A stretch of 64,000 nucleotides of DNA, from the NCBI GenBank assembly GCA_035266845.1, contig DATFMP010000075.1:17938-81937 (forward strand), read 5' to 3'. The DNA is from DATFMP01 sp035266845. GTDB lineage: Bacteria; SAR324; JACQKK01. This document shows positions 47,335-55,773 of the stretch, piece by piece. The translations under genes were made by a program, and so were the position numbers. Positions within the stretch are counted from its first letter, which is position 1. Each line of letters opens with the position of its first letter. The notes under the pieces were generated by a model. The model did no database searches. It was not told the origin of the DNA and saw nothing but the letters and a program-made list of their open reading frames with translations.

Positions 47335-47361
47335 TTGTCGGCATTCCTGGCGATTTCTTGA
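47335..47361 (-). promoter_or_regulatory. Sigma-28 (FliA) promoter for the 577-residue flagellin
   Basis: On the minus strand the sequence is TCAAGAAA, 11 bases, then GCCGACAA. The enteric sigma-28 consensus is TAAAGTTT-N11-GCCGATAA, so the -10 matches 7 of 8 positions, the -35 keeps T-AA-G, and the spacing is exact. Transcription would start near 47325, leaving a leader of about 110 bases before the start codon. Confidence 0.8.
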
Positions 47362-47572
47362 GTCCACCGCCTGCGAATGCCCGGCGACCCGGCCAGCGGC
47401 ACCCCTGTGCCGCACCCACCGGTGCCGCTATGCTTGTATGGGGTATCGGCGGGCCTGCCGAAACCTTGAGCGGGGAATTGCAGCGCACCGCCGCACGCAC
47501 CACGCCACATTCGAGCCGCGCGGGGCCCGCGCCGCTCTTACGGGTAGAGCCCCCCAGCGCCCTGCGCCGCCT

Positions 47573-47600
47573 TTGACGCGAGGGCCGGAAAGGGGATAAT
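47573..47600 (+). promoter_or_regulatory. Sigma-70-type promoter for zwf
   Basis: TTGACG (47573-47578) and GATAAT (47595-47600) are separated by 16 bases. Each matches 5 of 6 consensus positions. The predicted start is ~75 bases before the zwf ATG. This is the clearest vegetative promoter in the window. Confidence 0.7.
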
Positions 47601-47681
47601 GCAGGGGACAGGCACACCACCCGGCATTCGGCTCTGCACAGCCGCCATCCGCCGCCGATTCCGAACCCCCGCCTGGTGCCG

Positions 47682-49205
47682 ATGAATCCGCTGAGAGAAG
47701 GCCTGACCCAGGAGCGCGTCCCCGAGCCACACGTCATGGTGATCTTCGGGGCCTCGGGCGACCTGTGTAAGCGCAAGCTGCTGCCCGCCCTGTACTCGCT
47801 GGTGCGAGAGCGCATGCTGCCGGCCAAGTTCGCCGTGATGGGCGTGGCGCGCAACAAGTACAGCGTGGACGAGTTCCGCGACCACATGCGGGACGGCTGC
47901 GACCGCTATGCGCGCCGCAAACCGGTGGATGAGAACGTGTGGCAGGACTTCTCGCGGGGCCTGTACTACAAGTCCGCGGAGTTCGACGACCTGGACGCCT
48001 ACAAGCAGCTCAAGAAGGAGCTGGAGGAGATCGACGCGGAGCTGGGCACGCCGGCCAACCGGCTGTTCTACCTCTCCACGCCGCCCTCCGTGTTCCCCAT
48101 GATCGTGGAGAACCTGGGCAAGGCGGGGCTCGTCTCCCGCGCCCACCAGCCCTGGTCACGCATCATCGTGGAGAAGCCCTTCGGGCGCGATCTGGAATCG
48201 GCGCGCAAGCTGAACCGGGAGCTGAAGCAGGTCTTCCGCGAGGCGCAGATATACCGCATCGATCACTACCTGGGGAAGGAGACGGTGCAGAACATGCTCA
48301 CGTTCCGCTTCGCGAACGGGCTGTTCGAGCCGATCTGGAACCAGTACCACGTGCACCATGTGCAGATTACCTCGGCCGAGTCGCTGGGGGTGGAGGGCCG
48401 CGGCTCGTACTTCGAGGAAGCGGGCATCCTGCGGGACATGGTGCAGAACCACATCTTCCAGCTGCTGTGCCTGGTGGGCATGGAGGCACCCATCTCCATG
48501 GATGCCAACGCCATCCGCGACGAGAAGGTAAAGTTCCTCAAGTCGCTGCGGCCGCTGCCCACGGACGAGCTGGACGACTACGTGGTGCGCGGGCAATACG
48601 TCGCCGGCCACGTGCTGGGCGAATCCGTGCCGGGCTACCGCGAGGAGCCGGGCGTCTCGCCGGACTCCACCACGGAGACCTTTGTGGCGCTGCGCCTGCT
48701 GACGGACAGCTGGCGCTGGGCCAACGTGCCGTTCTTCGTGCGGGCCGCCAAGCGCATGCCCAAGAAGGCCACGGACATCTCGATCACCTTCCGCAACGCG
48801 CCCACGGCCCTGTTCCGCAACGGCGACGGGGCCAACGACGTCTCCAACGTGCTCACCATCCGCATTCAGCCGGACGAGGGCATCTCGCTGCACTTCGGCT
48901 CCAAGGTGCCCGGGCCCACCATGGACGTGGCGCCGGTGAACATGGAGTTCCGCTACGGCACGTCCTTCGGCAAGGAGCCGCCCGAGGCCTACGAGCGCCT
49001 GCTGCTGGACGCCATGCTGGGCGACCCCACCCTGTTCATCCGCGATGACGAAACCGAGGCCTCCTGGGCGTTCATCTCGCACATCCACCAAGCCTGGGCG
49101 GAGCGCAAGGAGCGCAGCATCCCCGTATACCCGGCCGGCACCTGGGGGCCGCCGGAGGCCGACGCGCTGGCGGCCCGCCGCTCCGCCGAGTGGAGGAAGC
49201 CGTGA
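47682..49205 (+). CDS. zwf: Glucose-6-phosphate 1-dehydrogenase
   Basis: The 507-residue enzyme oxidises glucose 6-phosphate to 6-phosphogluconolactone with reduction of NAD(P). It has the N-terminal nucleotide site VIFGASGDLCKRKLLPAL, the EKPFGRD segment and the active-site RIDHYLGKE (~residue 190), and ends in the usual C-terminal ITPQ-like region (EASWAFISHIHQAW). Its length is standard. The ATG at 47682 is chosen; a GTG two codons upstream is possible. It overlaps the next gene by four bases (GTGA), so zwf-opcA-pgl form an operon behind the promoter at 47573. Confidence 0.96.
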   Translation: MNPLREGLTQERVPEPHVMVIFGASGDLCKRKLLPALYSLVRERMLPAKFAVMGVARNKYSVDEFRDHMRDGCDRYARRKPVDENVWQDFSRGLYYKSAEFDDLDAYKQLKKELEEIDAELGTPANRLFYLSTPPSVFPMIVENLGKAGLVSRAHQPWSRIIVEKPFGRDLESARKLNRELKQVFREAQIYRIDHYLGKETVQNMLTFRFANGLFEPIWNQYHVHHVQITSAESLGVEGRGSYFEEAGILRDMVQNHIFQLLCLVGMEAPISMDANAIRDEKVKFLKSLRPLPTDELDDYVVRGQYVAGHVLGESVPGYREEPGVSPDSTTETFVALRLLTDSWRWANVPFFVRAAKRMPKKATDISITFRNAPTALFRNGDGANDVSNVLTIRIQPDEGISLHFGSKVPGPTMDVAPVNMEFRYGTSFGKEPPEAYERLLLDAMLGDPTLFIRDDETEASWAFISHIHQAWAERKERSIPVYPAGTWGPPEADALAARRSAEWRKP

Positions 49206-50386
49206 GCCTCGTCGTGGACAGCCGCGAGATCGCCAACCACCAGCTCGTGCGCTACTCGGAGAGCGAGCCCGTGCCGCTGCCCGGCGTGCAGGATATGCTC
49301 AGCGCGCTCTGGCGGCTGGCCTCCGAGCAGGTGCAGGAGGAAGGCGACGCCGCGCTGGCCCGCGCCTGCCTGTGGAACCTGGTGGCCTTCCACAGCAATC
49401 CCAAGCTGCCCCGGGGCAATTCCGCCGGGGAGGCGATGCGCATCGAGACCCTGCTGCAGGACGTGAGCGCCTCCGTGCCCGCGCGGGTGATCCATCTGGA
49501 GGAATGGCGCAACGAAGCCGCGCCCGAGCCGGGCAAGGAGGTGGAGGCCTGGGTGACCACCCACTGCCTGCACACGGGCACGGGGCCGCACCTGCTGTGC
49601 TGCGAGCAGATCAACCTGGCCGGCTACGGGGAGCGGGGCCACTCGCACTTCCCGGCGCTGGTGCGCGCGCTGCTGGTGCCGGACATCCCGGTGGGCCTGC
49701 TGTGGCTGGACAACGTGCCGCGCCGGGGCCGCCTGCTGGGGCAGCTCCTGCAGATGGCCGACCGCATGATCATCGACAGCCAGCGCGCGCAGGATACCGA
49801 CTCGCTGCTGGCCGTGAACGACCTGCAGCGCGCCTCGCCGGGCAAGGTAGCCGACCTGGGGTGGCTTCGCCTCAATCCGCTGCGGCACCTGATCGCGGAC
49901 TTCTTCGATCCCCCCGGCCGTGCCGAGCAACTGGCGACCCTGGATCGCATCCTGATGGAGATCAGCCCGGAGGGCCGCACCACCGGCTACCTGCTGCTGG
50001 GCTGGCTGCTCTCCCGCTGCGGCTACCACGACGTGCAGGCGGTGGACCTGGGCGACCGCAAGGACGCCTTCCGCTGGCACGTCAAGCGCGCCGACGGCAA
50101 GCTGTTTCCCCTGGACATTCAGGTCAGTGACGGAGACGGTGGGCTGGACGGCATCTTCTGCATTCAGTTGGAGGCCGGCGGCGACACGTTCGCACTGCGC
50201 GACGTGGACCCGGAGCACATGTCCGTGGCTGGGCCGGACCGCTCGCTGCCCAGCGTGCCGCTGCGCGAGGCAACCGAGCCGGAGCTGGTGGCCGATGCGC
50301 TGGGTGCCGGCCTGCACAACGGCGTGTACGCCGAGGCCCTGGCCATGGCTGCCGTCCTGGCGGAAACCGAGCAGTGGACCCAATGA
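49202..50386 (+). CDS. opcA: OpcA-family glucose-6-phosphate dehydrogenase assembly protein
   Basis: The 394-residue protein resembles OpcA of cyanobacteria and actinobacteria: CLWNLVAFHSNPKLP (~55), VTTHCLHTGTGPHLLCCEQINLAGYG (~120), LLVPDIPVGLLWLDNVP (~165), MIIDSQRA, and DLGWLRLNPLRHLIADFFDPP (~215). OpcA activates or redox-tunes G6PDH. The start is the GTG at 49202 inside the zwf stop, with GGAGGAAG upstream; a GTG four codons earlier is possible. The position between zwf and pgl supports the role. Confidence 0.88.
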   Translation: MSLVVDSREIANHQLVRYSESEPVPLPGVQDMLSALWRLASEQVQEEGDAALARACLWNLVAFHSNPKLPRGNSAGEAMRIETLLQDVSASVPARVIHLEEWRNEAAPEPGKEVEAWVTTHCLHTGTGPHLLCCEQINLAGYGERGHSHFPALVRALLVPDIPVGLLWLDNVPRRGRLLGQLLQMADRMIIDSQRAQDTDSLLAVNDLQRASPGKVADLGWLRLNPLRHLIADFFDPPGRAEQLATLDRILMEISPEGRTTGYLLLGWLLSRCGYHDVQAVDLGDRKDAFRWHVKRADGKLFPLDIQVSDGDGGLDGIFCIQLEAGGDTFALRDVDPEHMSVAGPDRSLPSVPLREATEPELVADALGAGLHNGVYAEALAMAAVLAETEQWTQ

Positions 50387-50403
50387 CGCACTAGGCTCGC
50401 CCC

Positions 50404-51132
50404 ATGACTCTCTACATATCCGTCTCCCCGGACCCCGCCGGCCTGGCCGAGCGCAGCGTGGACGTGCTGGAGGTGCTGGGTGCCAAGGCCATCGAGCAGT
50501 ACGGCCGCTTCATCCTCTCGCTGGCCGGCGGCTCCACGCCCCGTGACGTGTATGCGTACTGGGCGGCGCACACCCAACTGGACTGGAGCAAGGTGGTGCT
50601 GGTGTTCGGCGACGAGCGCTGCGTGCCGCCGGACGACGAGCAGTCCAACTACCACATGGTCGCCGAGAGTCTGCTGGCCGGCCTGCCCACCCAGCCGGAG
50701 ATCATCCGCATGGAGGGCGAGGCCGAAGACCCCGTGCAGGCCGCACGCAACTATGACTATGCGCTGCACGAGCTGCTGGGCCCCGGGGGCTTCATGCACG
50801 TCGCGCTGATGGGTATCGGGCTGGACGGCCACACGGCCTCGCTCTTCCCCAACATGGGTGCCCTGCGCGAGGGCGGAAGCTGGTGCGTCAGCACGCCTTC
50901 TCCCGACGGCACCCTGCAGCGCCTGTCGCTGACGGTGCCGGCCCTGCGCAACACCCGCAAGCTGATGTTCCTGGCCACAGGCGCGGACAAGGCCGACGTG
51001 GTGCACCGCGTGCTGGAGGGCCCGCTGGACCCCGAGGCCACGCCTGCGCAGTTCTTCCTGCGCGACGAGCGGCTCAACGTGAACCTGCTGCTGGACGAAG
51101 CCGCCGCCGCCAAGCTGGCCCGCCGCGAATAG
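50404..51132 (+). CDS. pgl: 6-phosphogluconolactonase (DevB type)
   Basis: The 242-residue enzyme hydrolyses 6-phosphogluconolactone. It shows SLAGGSTPRDVY near residue 40, VFGDERCVPPDDEQSN near 68, and MGIGLDGHTASLFPN near 138, the classic DevB motifs; the length is typical. It begins 17 bp after opcA on the same strand. With zwf and gnd it completes the oxidative pentose phosphate branch. It is followed by a REP-like palindromic repeat. Confidence 0.95.
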   Translation: MTLYISVSPDPAGLAERSVDVLEVLGAKAIEQYGRFILSLAGGSTPRDVYAYWAAHTQLDWSKVVLVFGDERCVPPDDEQSNYHMVAESLLAGLPTQPEIIRMEGEAEDPVQAARNYDYALHELLGPGGFMHVALMGIGLDGHTASLFPNMGALREGGSWCVSTPSPDGTLQRLSLTVPALRNTRKLMFLATGADKADVVHRVLEGPLDPEATPAQFFLRDERLNVNLLLDEAAAAKLARRE

Positions 51133-51193
51133 CCGCCGGGCGGCTGCTGCCTTCACACCAAGTTGCCTTCAAAGCGGACTGATAGGCCACGCG

Positions 51194-51290
51194 CCTGAGG
51201 AGCCCCGCGGAGCGGGGCGTCTCGAAGGCCGCCGCCGGCGTCCCCGCGCCCTTCGAGACGCGCTTCGCGCTCTTCAGGAACGCGGGGGCT
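51194..51290. repeat. Inverted pair of a TCGAGACGC-type palindromic repeat (family C)
   Basis: Between pgl and the small membrane protein gene, cctgaggagccccgcggagc...gtctcgaagg (51194-51228) is followed in inverse orientation by ccttcgagacgcgcttcgcg...cttcagga (51250-51279) and acgcgggggctgg. A third copy lies at 63284-63330 after uvrC. The unit looks like a REP element: a hairpin with a variable loop and conserved flanks. Confidence 0.75.
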
Positions 51291-51316
51291 GGTCGCAGTT
51301 CGAGTACGAATTGGCG

Positions 51317-51562
51317 TCAGGGCGCGAGCTTGTTGTACAGCCACGCCACCAGCGCGCCACAGACGGCGCCATCCACGAAGGCCCAGATCAGGCCGATGAT
51401 GCTGCCCACCGGCGTGATGTGGTAGCCCAGGTAGACGCGCTCCAGCAGCATCGGCGGGCCGCCCGCCCCGCCCGTGAGCAGGATCCACCACGTCATCACG
51501 AACACCCCCAGGCCCCACAGGATCCCGAAGGTCAGCGCCAATGCCTTGATGTCGAGCTTCAT
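51317..51562 (-). CDS. Small two-helix membrane protein (family often annotated bacteriophage holin)
   Basis: The 81-residue product is MKLDIKALALTFGILWGLGVFV followed by a Gly-rich turn and YLGYHITPVGSIIGLIWAFVDGAVCGALVAWLYNKLAP. It has two clear membrane segments (residues ~8-28 and ~48-76). I know similar chromosomal proteins (start MKLNVKA, end AWLYNKLA) that carry a 'bacteriophage holin' label without phage context. There is no phage gene here. Its function is unknown. Confidence 0.75.
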   Translation of the reverse strand: MKLDIKALALTFGILWGLGVFVMTWWILLTGGAGGPPMLLERVYLGYHITPVGSIIGLIWAFVDGAVCGALVAWLYNKLAP

Positions 51563-51657
51563 GCGGAATCTCCCTTGCTGTGGCGCCCCGCGGGTTCCGC
51601 GGAGGTGCGACCCGGCCGGGCGCTCGTCTCCGCGTCCCTTTTACACCTGGCGGCGCT

Positions 51658-51924
51658 TCAAGGCCAATGTGTGGCGCGCAGATCGGCCAGCAGGCGTTCG
51701 GCATCCAGCGGCGCGACGGAGCAGCCCGCCTCCCCCGAGGCCGCGCCGTAGAGCACGCGCTCGCCGTCAAGGATGGTGGGAGAGGTATAGGCGCGAAGCG
51801 GATGGCCGGCCGGCAGGTCGTCCCGGCGCACCTCGCGGAAGGGTCGCCCGGCGCGCTGCAGCACCTGGCGCGCGCGGGGCGCATTGGGGCAGCCCTCGAA
51901 GGTGATGAGCGTCAGCTCGCTCAT
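51658..51924 (-). CDS. Small thioredoxin-fold protein coupled to merF
   Basis: The 88-residue product starts MSELTLITFEGCPNAPRARQVLQ and has SPTILDGERVLYGAASGEAGCSV, i.e. a glutaredoxin-like beta-alpha-beta start with a single Cys in place of CxxC and a second Cys at ~68. Proteins of this kind are often found beside merF and are sometimes labelled alkylmercury-lyase-like. It may take Hg(II) or another thiophilic metal from MerF (inference). It starts in a 4-base overlap with merF. Confidence 0.75.
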   Translation of the reverse strand: MSELTLITFEGCPNAPRARQVLQRAGRPFREVRRDDLPAGHPLRAYTSPTILDGERVLYGAASGEAGCSVAPLDAERLLADLRATHWP

Positions 51925-52157
51925 TCCGATGCCTCCATTGCGTTTGCCGCGCGCCGCGCCTGACGCAGCCGCAGCCAGCCCAGCGCCGCCACGAGCAGCG
52001 AGGCCACCAGCAGGGGCCACAGGACGCGGTCCAGCCAAGCCACGGCCCCACCTAAACCCAGCGCCGCCAGTGCCACGACGGCCAGCGGCGTGAAGCAGCA
52101 CAGGGCCGAAACGATGGCCCCCACGATACCGACCTGAATGAGGCGACGGGGGTTCAT
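51921..52157 (-). CDS. merF: MerF-like mercuric ion transporter
   Basis: The 78-residue two-helix membrane protein begins MNPRRLIQVGIVGAIVSALCCFTPLAVVALAALGLGG. The vicinal Cys pair in CCFTP is the MerF Hg(II)-binding motif in the first helix. The second pair found in some MerF proteins is absent. The length fits MerF (about 80 residues). It is upstream of and coupled to the thioredoxin-fold gene. No merR, merP or merA is present in the window, so a complete mercury-resistance operon is not shown. Confidence 0.8.
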   Translation of the reverse strand: MNPRRLIQVGIVGAIVSALCCFTPLAVVALAALGLGGAVAWLDRVLWPLLVASLLVAALGWLRLRQARRAANAMEASE

Positions 52158-52440
52158 GGCGGCCCTCTTGTGTGGATGGTGGGGCCGACGATCGGTCCCC
52201 GCGGAACATCGTGCGCCGCCCCGCCGCTGCCCGCCGTAACGTCTCTTACCGCGTTCCGGCAGGCGGCGACACCCGGCGGGCCTTCCGGGCCAAGCGGTGG
52301 CGCGCCGATGTGGGCACGGGAAGGCCGCTGCCCGCGGCTCTGCGGGGCATGCGCGAACTTCTCCCCCGCCGCGCCGCTCCTTGCTTTAGAGGCGTTCCGT
52401 ACTACAATGATCCGCACACGCACCAACCGCGAGGCGCACC

Positions 52441-53850
52441 ATGGCGAAGAGCGACGTGGCAATGGTCGGGCTGGGGGTAATGGGGGCCAATCTCCTGTTG
52501 AACCTGGAGGAGAAGGGCTTTTCCGGTGTCGGCTACGACGTCAACGCCGAGCAGGTGCAGCGCTTCCTGGGCGGCCCGGGCAAAGGCAAGCGCGTGCAGG
52601 GTGCCAAGGACTGGCGGGAGCTGGCGGCGCAGATCGAGCGGCCGCGCAAGGTGTTCGTGATGGTGCCCGCCGGCAAGCCGGTGGAATCGGTGCTGGAGGC
52701 CCTGAGCGGCGTGCTGGAAAAGGGTGACGTGATCGTGGAGTGCGGCAATTCGTACTACCGCGACACCAACCGCCGCGAGGCGGCCATGGCCGCCAAGGGC
52801 TTCCACTTCACGGGCATGGGTGTGAGCGGCGGCGAGGAAGGCGCGCGCCACGGCCCCAGCATGATGCCCGGCGGTCCGCGTGACGGTTACGACAATCTGG
52901 CGCCCTACCTGGAGAAGATCGCCGCGCAGACCGACGACGGGCCCTGCGTGACCTACATGGGGCCGCAGGGGGCCGGGCACTACGTGAAGATGGTGCACAA
53001 CGGCATCGAGTACGGCGACATGCAGCTCATCGCCGAGGCCTACGACCTGCTGCACCGCCTGGGCGGGCTGGACAACGCGGAGCTGGCGGAGGTGTTCGGC
53101 GAGTGGAACGGCACCGAACTGGAGTCGTTCCTGATCGAGATCAGCGCCCGCGTGTTCCGGCAGCGGGACGAGGAGACGGGCCAGCCGCTGATCGACATCA
53201 TCAAGGACGCCGCGGGGATGAAGGGCACGGGCACCTGGACCGTGCAGGACGCCATGGAGCGCGGCGTGGCCATCCCCACCATCACCGCCGCGGTGGACGC
53301 GCGCATGCTCTCCGCCATCCGCGACGAGCGCCTCGCGGCCAGCCGGCAGCTACCCGGCCCGGCCAAGCCGCCCGCGGGCATGGACAAGCGCGAGCTGATC
53401 GACGCGGTGCGCGCGGCGCTCTACTGCGCCAAGACCTGCAGCTACGCCCAGGGCATGGCCCTGCTCAGCCGCGCCTCGCAGGAGTTCGACTGGAGCCTGC
53501 CCCTGGGCGAGATCGCCCGCATCTGGAAGAACGGCTGCATCATCCGCGCGAAGTTCCTGCGCACCATCCAGGAGGCCTTCGCCCGCGACCCGGGCCTGAC
53601 CAACCTGCTGCTCGATCCGTTCTTCAAGGAGGCCATCGCCGAGCGGCAGGCCGCCTGGCGCAAGGTGGTCTCCCTGGGCCAGACCGCCGGCATTCCGCTG
53701 CCCGCCATGGGCGGCTCGCTGGCCTACTACGATGCCTACCGCACCGCGCGCCTGCCCCAGAACCTCGTGCAGGGCCAGCGCGACCTGTTCGGCGCCCACA
53801 CCTACGAGCGCCTGGACAAGGAAGGCCACTTCCACACGCACTGGGACTAA
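52441..53850 (+). CDS. gnd: 6-phosphogluconate dehydrogenase, decarboxylating
   Basis: The 469-residue enzyme converts 6-phosphogluconate to ribulose 5-phosphate and CO2. Motifs are VGLGVMGANLLLN (NADP site), MVPAGKPVESVL, GMGVSGGEEGARHGPSMMPGG, the catalytic GAGHYVKMVHNGIEYGDMQLIAEAYDLL (Lys ~184), and DIIKDAAGMKGTGTWTVQDA. The C-terminal tail FGAHTYERLDKEGHFHTHW is standard. The ATG has GAGGCG upstream. It lies 1.3 kb beyond pgl on the same strand, with three minus-strand genes between. Confidence 0.97.
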   Translation: MAKSDVAMVGLGVMGANLLLNLEEKGFSGVGYDVNAEQVQRFLGGPGKGKRVQGAKDWRELAAQIERPRKVFVMVPAGKPVESVLEALSGVLEKGDVIVECGNSYYRDTNRREAAMAAKGFHFTGMGVSGGEEGARHGPSMMPGGPRDGYDNLAPYLEKIAAQTDDGPCVTYMGPQGAGHYVKMVHNGIEYGDMQLIAEAYDLLHRLGGLDNAELAEVFGEWNGTELESFLIEISARVFRQRDEETGQPLIDIIKDAAGMKGTGTWTVQDAMERGVAIPTITAAVDARMLSAIRDERLAASRQLPGPAKPPAGMDKRELIDAVRAALYCAKTCSYAQGMALLSRASQEFDWSLPLGEIARIWKNGCIIRAKFLRTIQEAFARDPGLTNLLLDPFFKEAIAERQAAWRKVVSLGQTAGIPLPAMGGSLAYYDAYRTARLPQNLVQGQRDLFGAHTYERLDKEGHFHTHWD

Positions 53851-53869
53851 GGGGGCGCAACAAGGGCTG

Positions 53870-54143
53870 CCTCGCGCCACTCGGAATGACCCTGCAAAGC
53901 ATATGTCCCGGCGCCTTGTCATGCCGAGCGCAGCGAGGCATCTGCTTTTCCGCATGGCCGCCCACGGTTGCGTGGTCGTCGTATGGACTGCTGCCGTGCC
54001 CGTCTGTTGCACGTCGGCACCAGCGCTCGCGCGTCGCAGCTTGAGCGGCCGCAACAGCAGATTCCTCCCTGCGGTCGGAATGACACCGGTGCGTAATCGC
54101 GTCGGCAATTTGTCATGCCGAGCGCAGCGAGGCATCTGCTTTC
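53870..54143. repeat. Cluster of TCATTCCGAG-type inverted repeats (family B)
   Basis: The gap after gnd contains four units of one repeat: partial inverted at ~53873-53890, direct at 53916-53949 (ttgtcatgccgagcgcagcg...), inverted at 54055-54084 (cagcagattcctccctgcgg...), and direct at 54110-54142. Units at 53916 and 54110 are nearly identical over ~33 bases. This looks like one or two MITE-like palindromic elements. Related units are at 56947-57031 and 57779-57812. Confidence 0.85.
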
Positions 54144-54158
54144 CTCCACCCTCTCCCC

Positions 54159-54506
54159 CTACGCCCCACCCGGCTGCTGGCGCACGGCATCCGGGAAGTC
54201 GCGGTAGAGCGCGAACTGCACGTCCTGCACCGCGCCGTAGACCCGGGCGTGCAGGCGCTCCACCTCGCCCTCGCGGGTGGCGGCGCGCTGGAAGGCGCGC
54301 TCGAGCTGCGCCAGGTCTTCCGTCTCGATATCGATGTGAAACTCGCCCAGGCCGGGCGGGCTGAAGCCCAGCTTGCGGCGCGTGAGGCGGTGCCCGGCGA
54401 TGAGCCCCTGCGCGCGCAGCCAGCCCAGGTAGCCCTCCACGGCTTCGCAGAAGTCCAGGTCGCGCACGCCCGGCTTAAGGTTGCACCAGATGTGGTAGTG
54501 ATCCAT
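54159..54506 (-). CDS. DUF6614-family protein
   Basis: The 115-residue product MDHYHIWCNLKPGVRDLDFCEAVEGYLGWLRAQGLIAGHRLTRRKLGFSPPGLGEFHIDIETEDLAQLERAF matches the small ferredoxin-like DUF6614 family I recall. It has no membrane segment. Its function is unknown. It is followed by family B repeats and preceded by a 178-bp gap to the glycosyltransferase stop; it seems to be transcribed alone. Confidence 0.8.
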   Translation of the reverse strand: MDHYHIWCNLKPGVRDLDFCEAVEGYLGWLRAQGLIAGHRLTRRKLGFSPPGLGEFHIDIETEDLAQLERAFQRAATREGEVERLHARVYGAVQDVQFALYRDFPDAVRQQPGGA

Positions 54507-54684
54507 CCGTCCGATCCTCGTCCGTGCGGCAAGGGGGAGCGCCCGCGCGGTGCGGGCCATTGCGCAGGCTATCGCACAGCGGGCGGGACGGCGTCCACCC
54601 GGATGTTGCGGGGCAGGGAGGCCAACCCCCGGGCGGCGCGTGGGAGGAGCCCGCGGCGCGCCGCCCGAGCGGGGCTGGAGCGGA

Positions 54685-55773
54685 TCAGGTGGGCGGTTGC
54701 AGCGCGGCCACGCGGCGCAGCTCGGCTTCGTCCTCGGCGGCGGTGCGCGGTGGCGGCACGGGCTCGTGGGCGGGGGCCACGATGGGCACCAGCAGCCCCA
54801 GCAGGCGGTCCGCGCAGGCCAGCCAGGAATAGCGCAGGGCATGCGCCCGGCAGCGCTCCGGGTCGATGCGCAGGGCCCCCGCGATGGCCTGGCCCAGGTC
54901 GGCGTCCAGCACGCCCGCACCGGAACCGCCGATGACGTCCAGCGGCCCGGGCACGGGGAAGGCGGCCACGGGCACCCCACAGGCCAGCGCCTCCAGCATC
55001 ACCAAGCCGAAGGTATCCGTGCGGCTGGGGAAGACGAACACGTCCGCCGCGGCGTAGGTGCGCGCCAGCGCGCCGTTGTCCCGGTACCCGGTGAAGTGTA
55101 CGTCCGGAAAGCGCACCTTCAGCGCGGACAGGTGCGGGCCCGTGCCCACCACCAGCTTGCTGCCCGACAGGGGCAGGCTCAGGAAGGCCTCCAGGTTCTT
55201 CTCCACCGCCACCCGGCCCACATAGAGGTGCACCGGCCGGGGCAGCTCCAGCCAGCCCTTGTCCTGCGGGTGGAAGTGTGCCGTGTCCACGCCGCGCGTC
55301 CAGGCGCGCAGGGGAGCGAAGCCGTGCGCCCGCAGCTCGGCCCGCATGGATTCCGTGGCCACCAGGATGCCCGCGGAGGCGTTGTGGAAGCGCCGCAGCA
55401 CGGGGTAGCTCCAGGCCAGCGGCAGGTGCCAGCGGGCGTGCAGGTATTCGGGAAAGCGCGTGGTGTAGCTGGTGGTGAAGGGCACGCCGCGACGCAGGCA
55501 GTAGCGGCGCCCGGCCCAGCCCAGCGGCCCCTCCGTGGCCAGGTGGATCGCCTCCGGATCGAAGGCATCGGCCAGGTCGCGCAGCCGCGCCCCGGGCCGC
55601 AGGGCCAGCCGGATCTCCGGATACGAGGGCGCGGGGATGGTGCGGAATTGGCCGGGGTCGATCACCAGCACGTCGTGACCCAGGCCCTGCAGCTCGCGGA
55701 CGACGCGGCCCAACGTGCGCACCACGCCGTTCACCTGGGGCGTCCAGGCGTCCGTGACGATGAGGATCCTCAT
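54685..55773 (-). CDS. GT4-type glycosyltransferase
   Basis: This 362-residue GT-B enzyme has an N-terminal domain MRILIVTDAWTPQVNGVVRTLG, a central linker TRGVDTAHFHPQD, and the C-terminal donor site with LYVGRVAVEKNLEAFL, VGTGPHL and the EX7E-type DTFGLVMLEALACGVPVAAFPV. It resembles the family pairing a GDP-mannose-type alpha-mannosyltransferase with an LpxH-like phosphatase. It overlaps the phosphoesterase gene by ATGA and is co-translated. It likely acts on a lipid-linked acceptor at the cytoplasmic face. Confidence 0.92.
   Translation of the reverse strand: MRILIVTDAWTPQVNGVVRTLGRVVRELQGLGHDVLVIDPGQFRTIPAPSYPEIRLALRPGARLRDLADAFDPEAIHLATEGPLGWAGRRYCLRRGVPFTTSYTTRFPEYLHARWHLPLAWSYPVLRRFHNASAGILVATESMRAELRAHGFAPLRAWTRGVDTAHFHPQDKGWLELPRPVHLYVGRVAVEKNLEAFLSLPLSGSKLVVGTGPHLSALKVRFPDVHFTGYRDNGALARTYAAADVFVFPSRTDTFGLVMLEALACGVPVAAFPVPGPLDVIGGSGAGVLDADLGQAIAGALRIDPERCRAHALRYSWLACADRLLGLLVPIVAPAHEPVPPPRTAAEDEAELRRVAALQPPT

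Noticed and set aside
51317..51562. Holin-like gene as evidence of a prophage
   Set aside because: No capsid, terminase, integrase or lysis genes occur nearby. The same small protein family is found in ordinary chromosomes.
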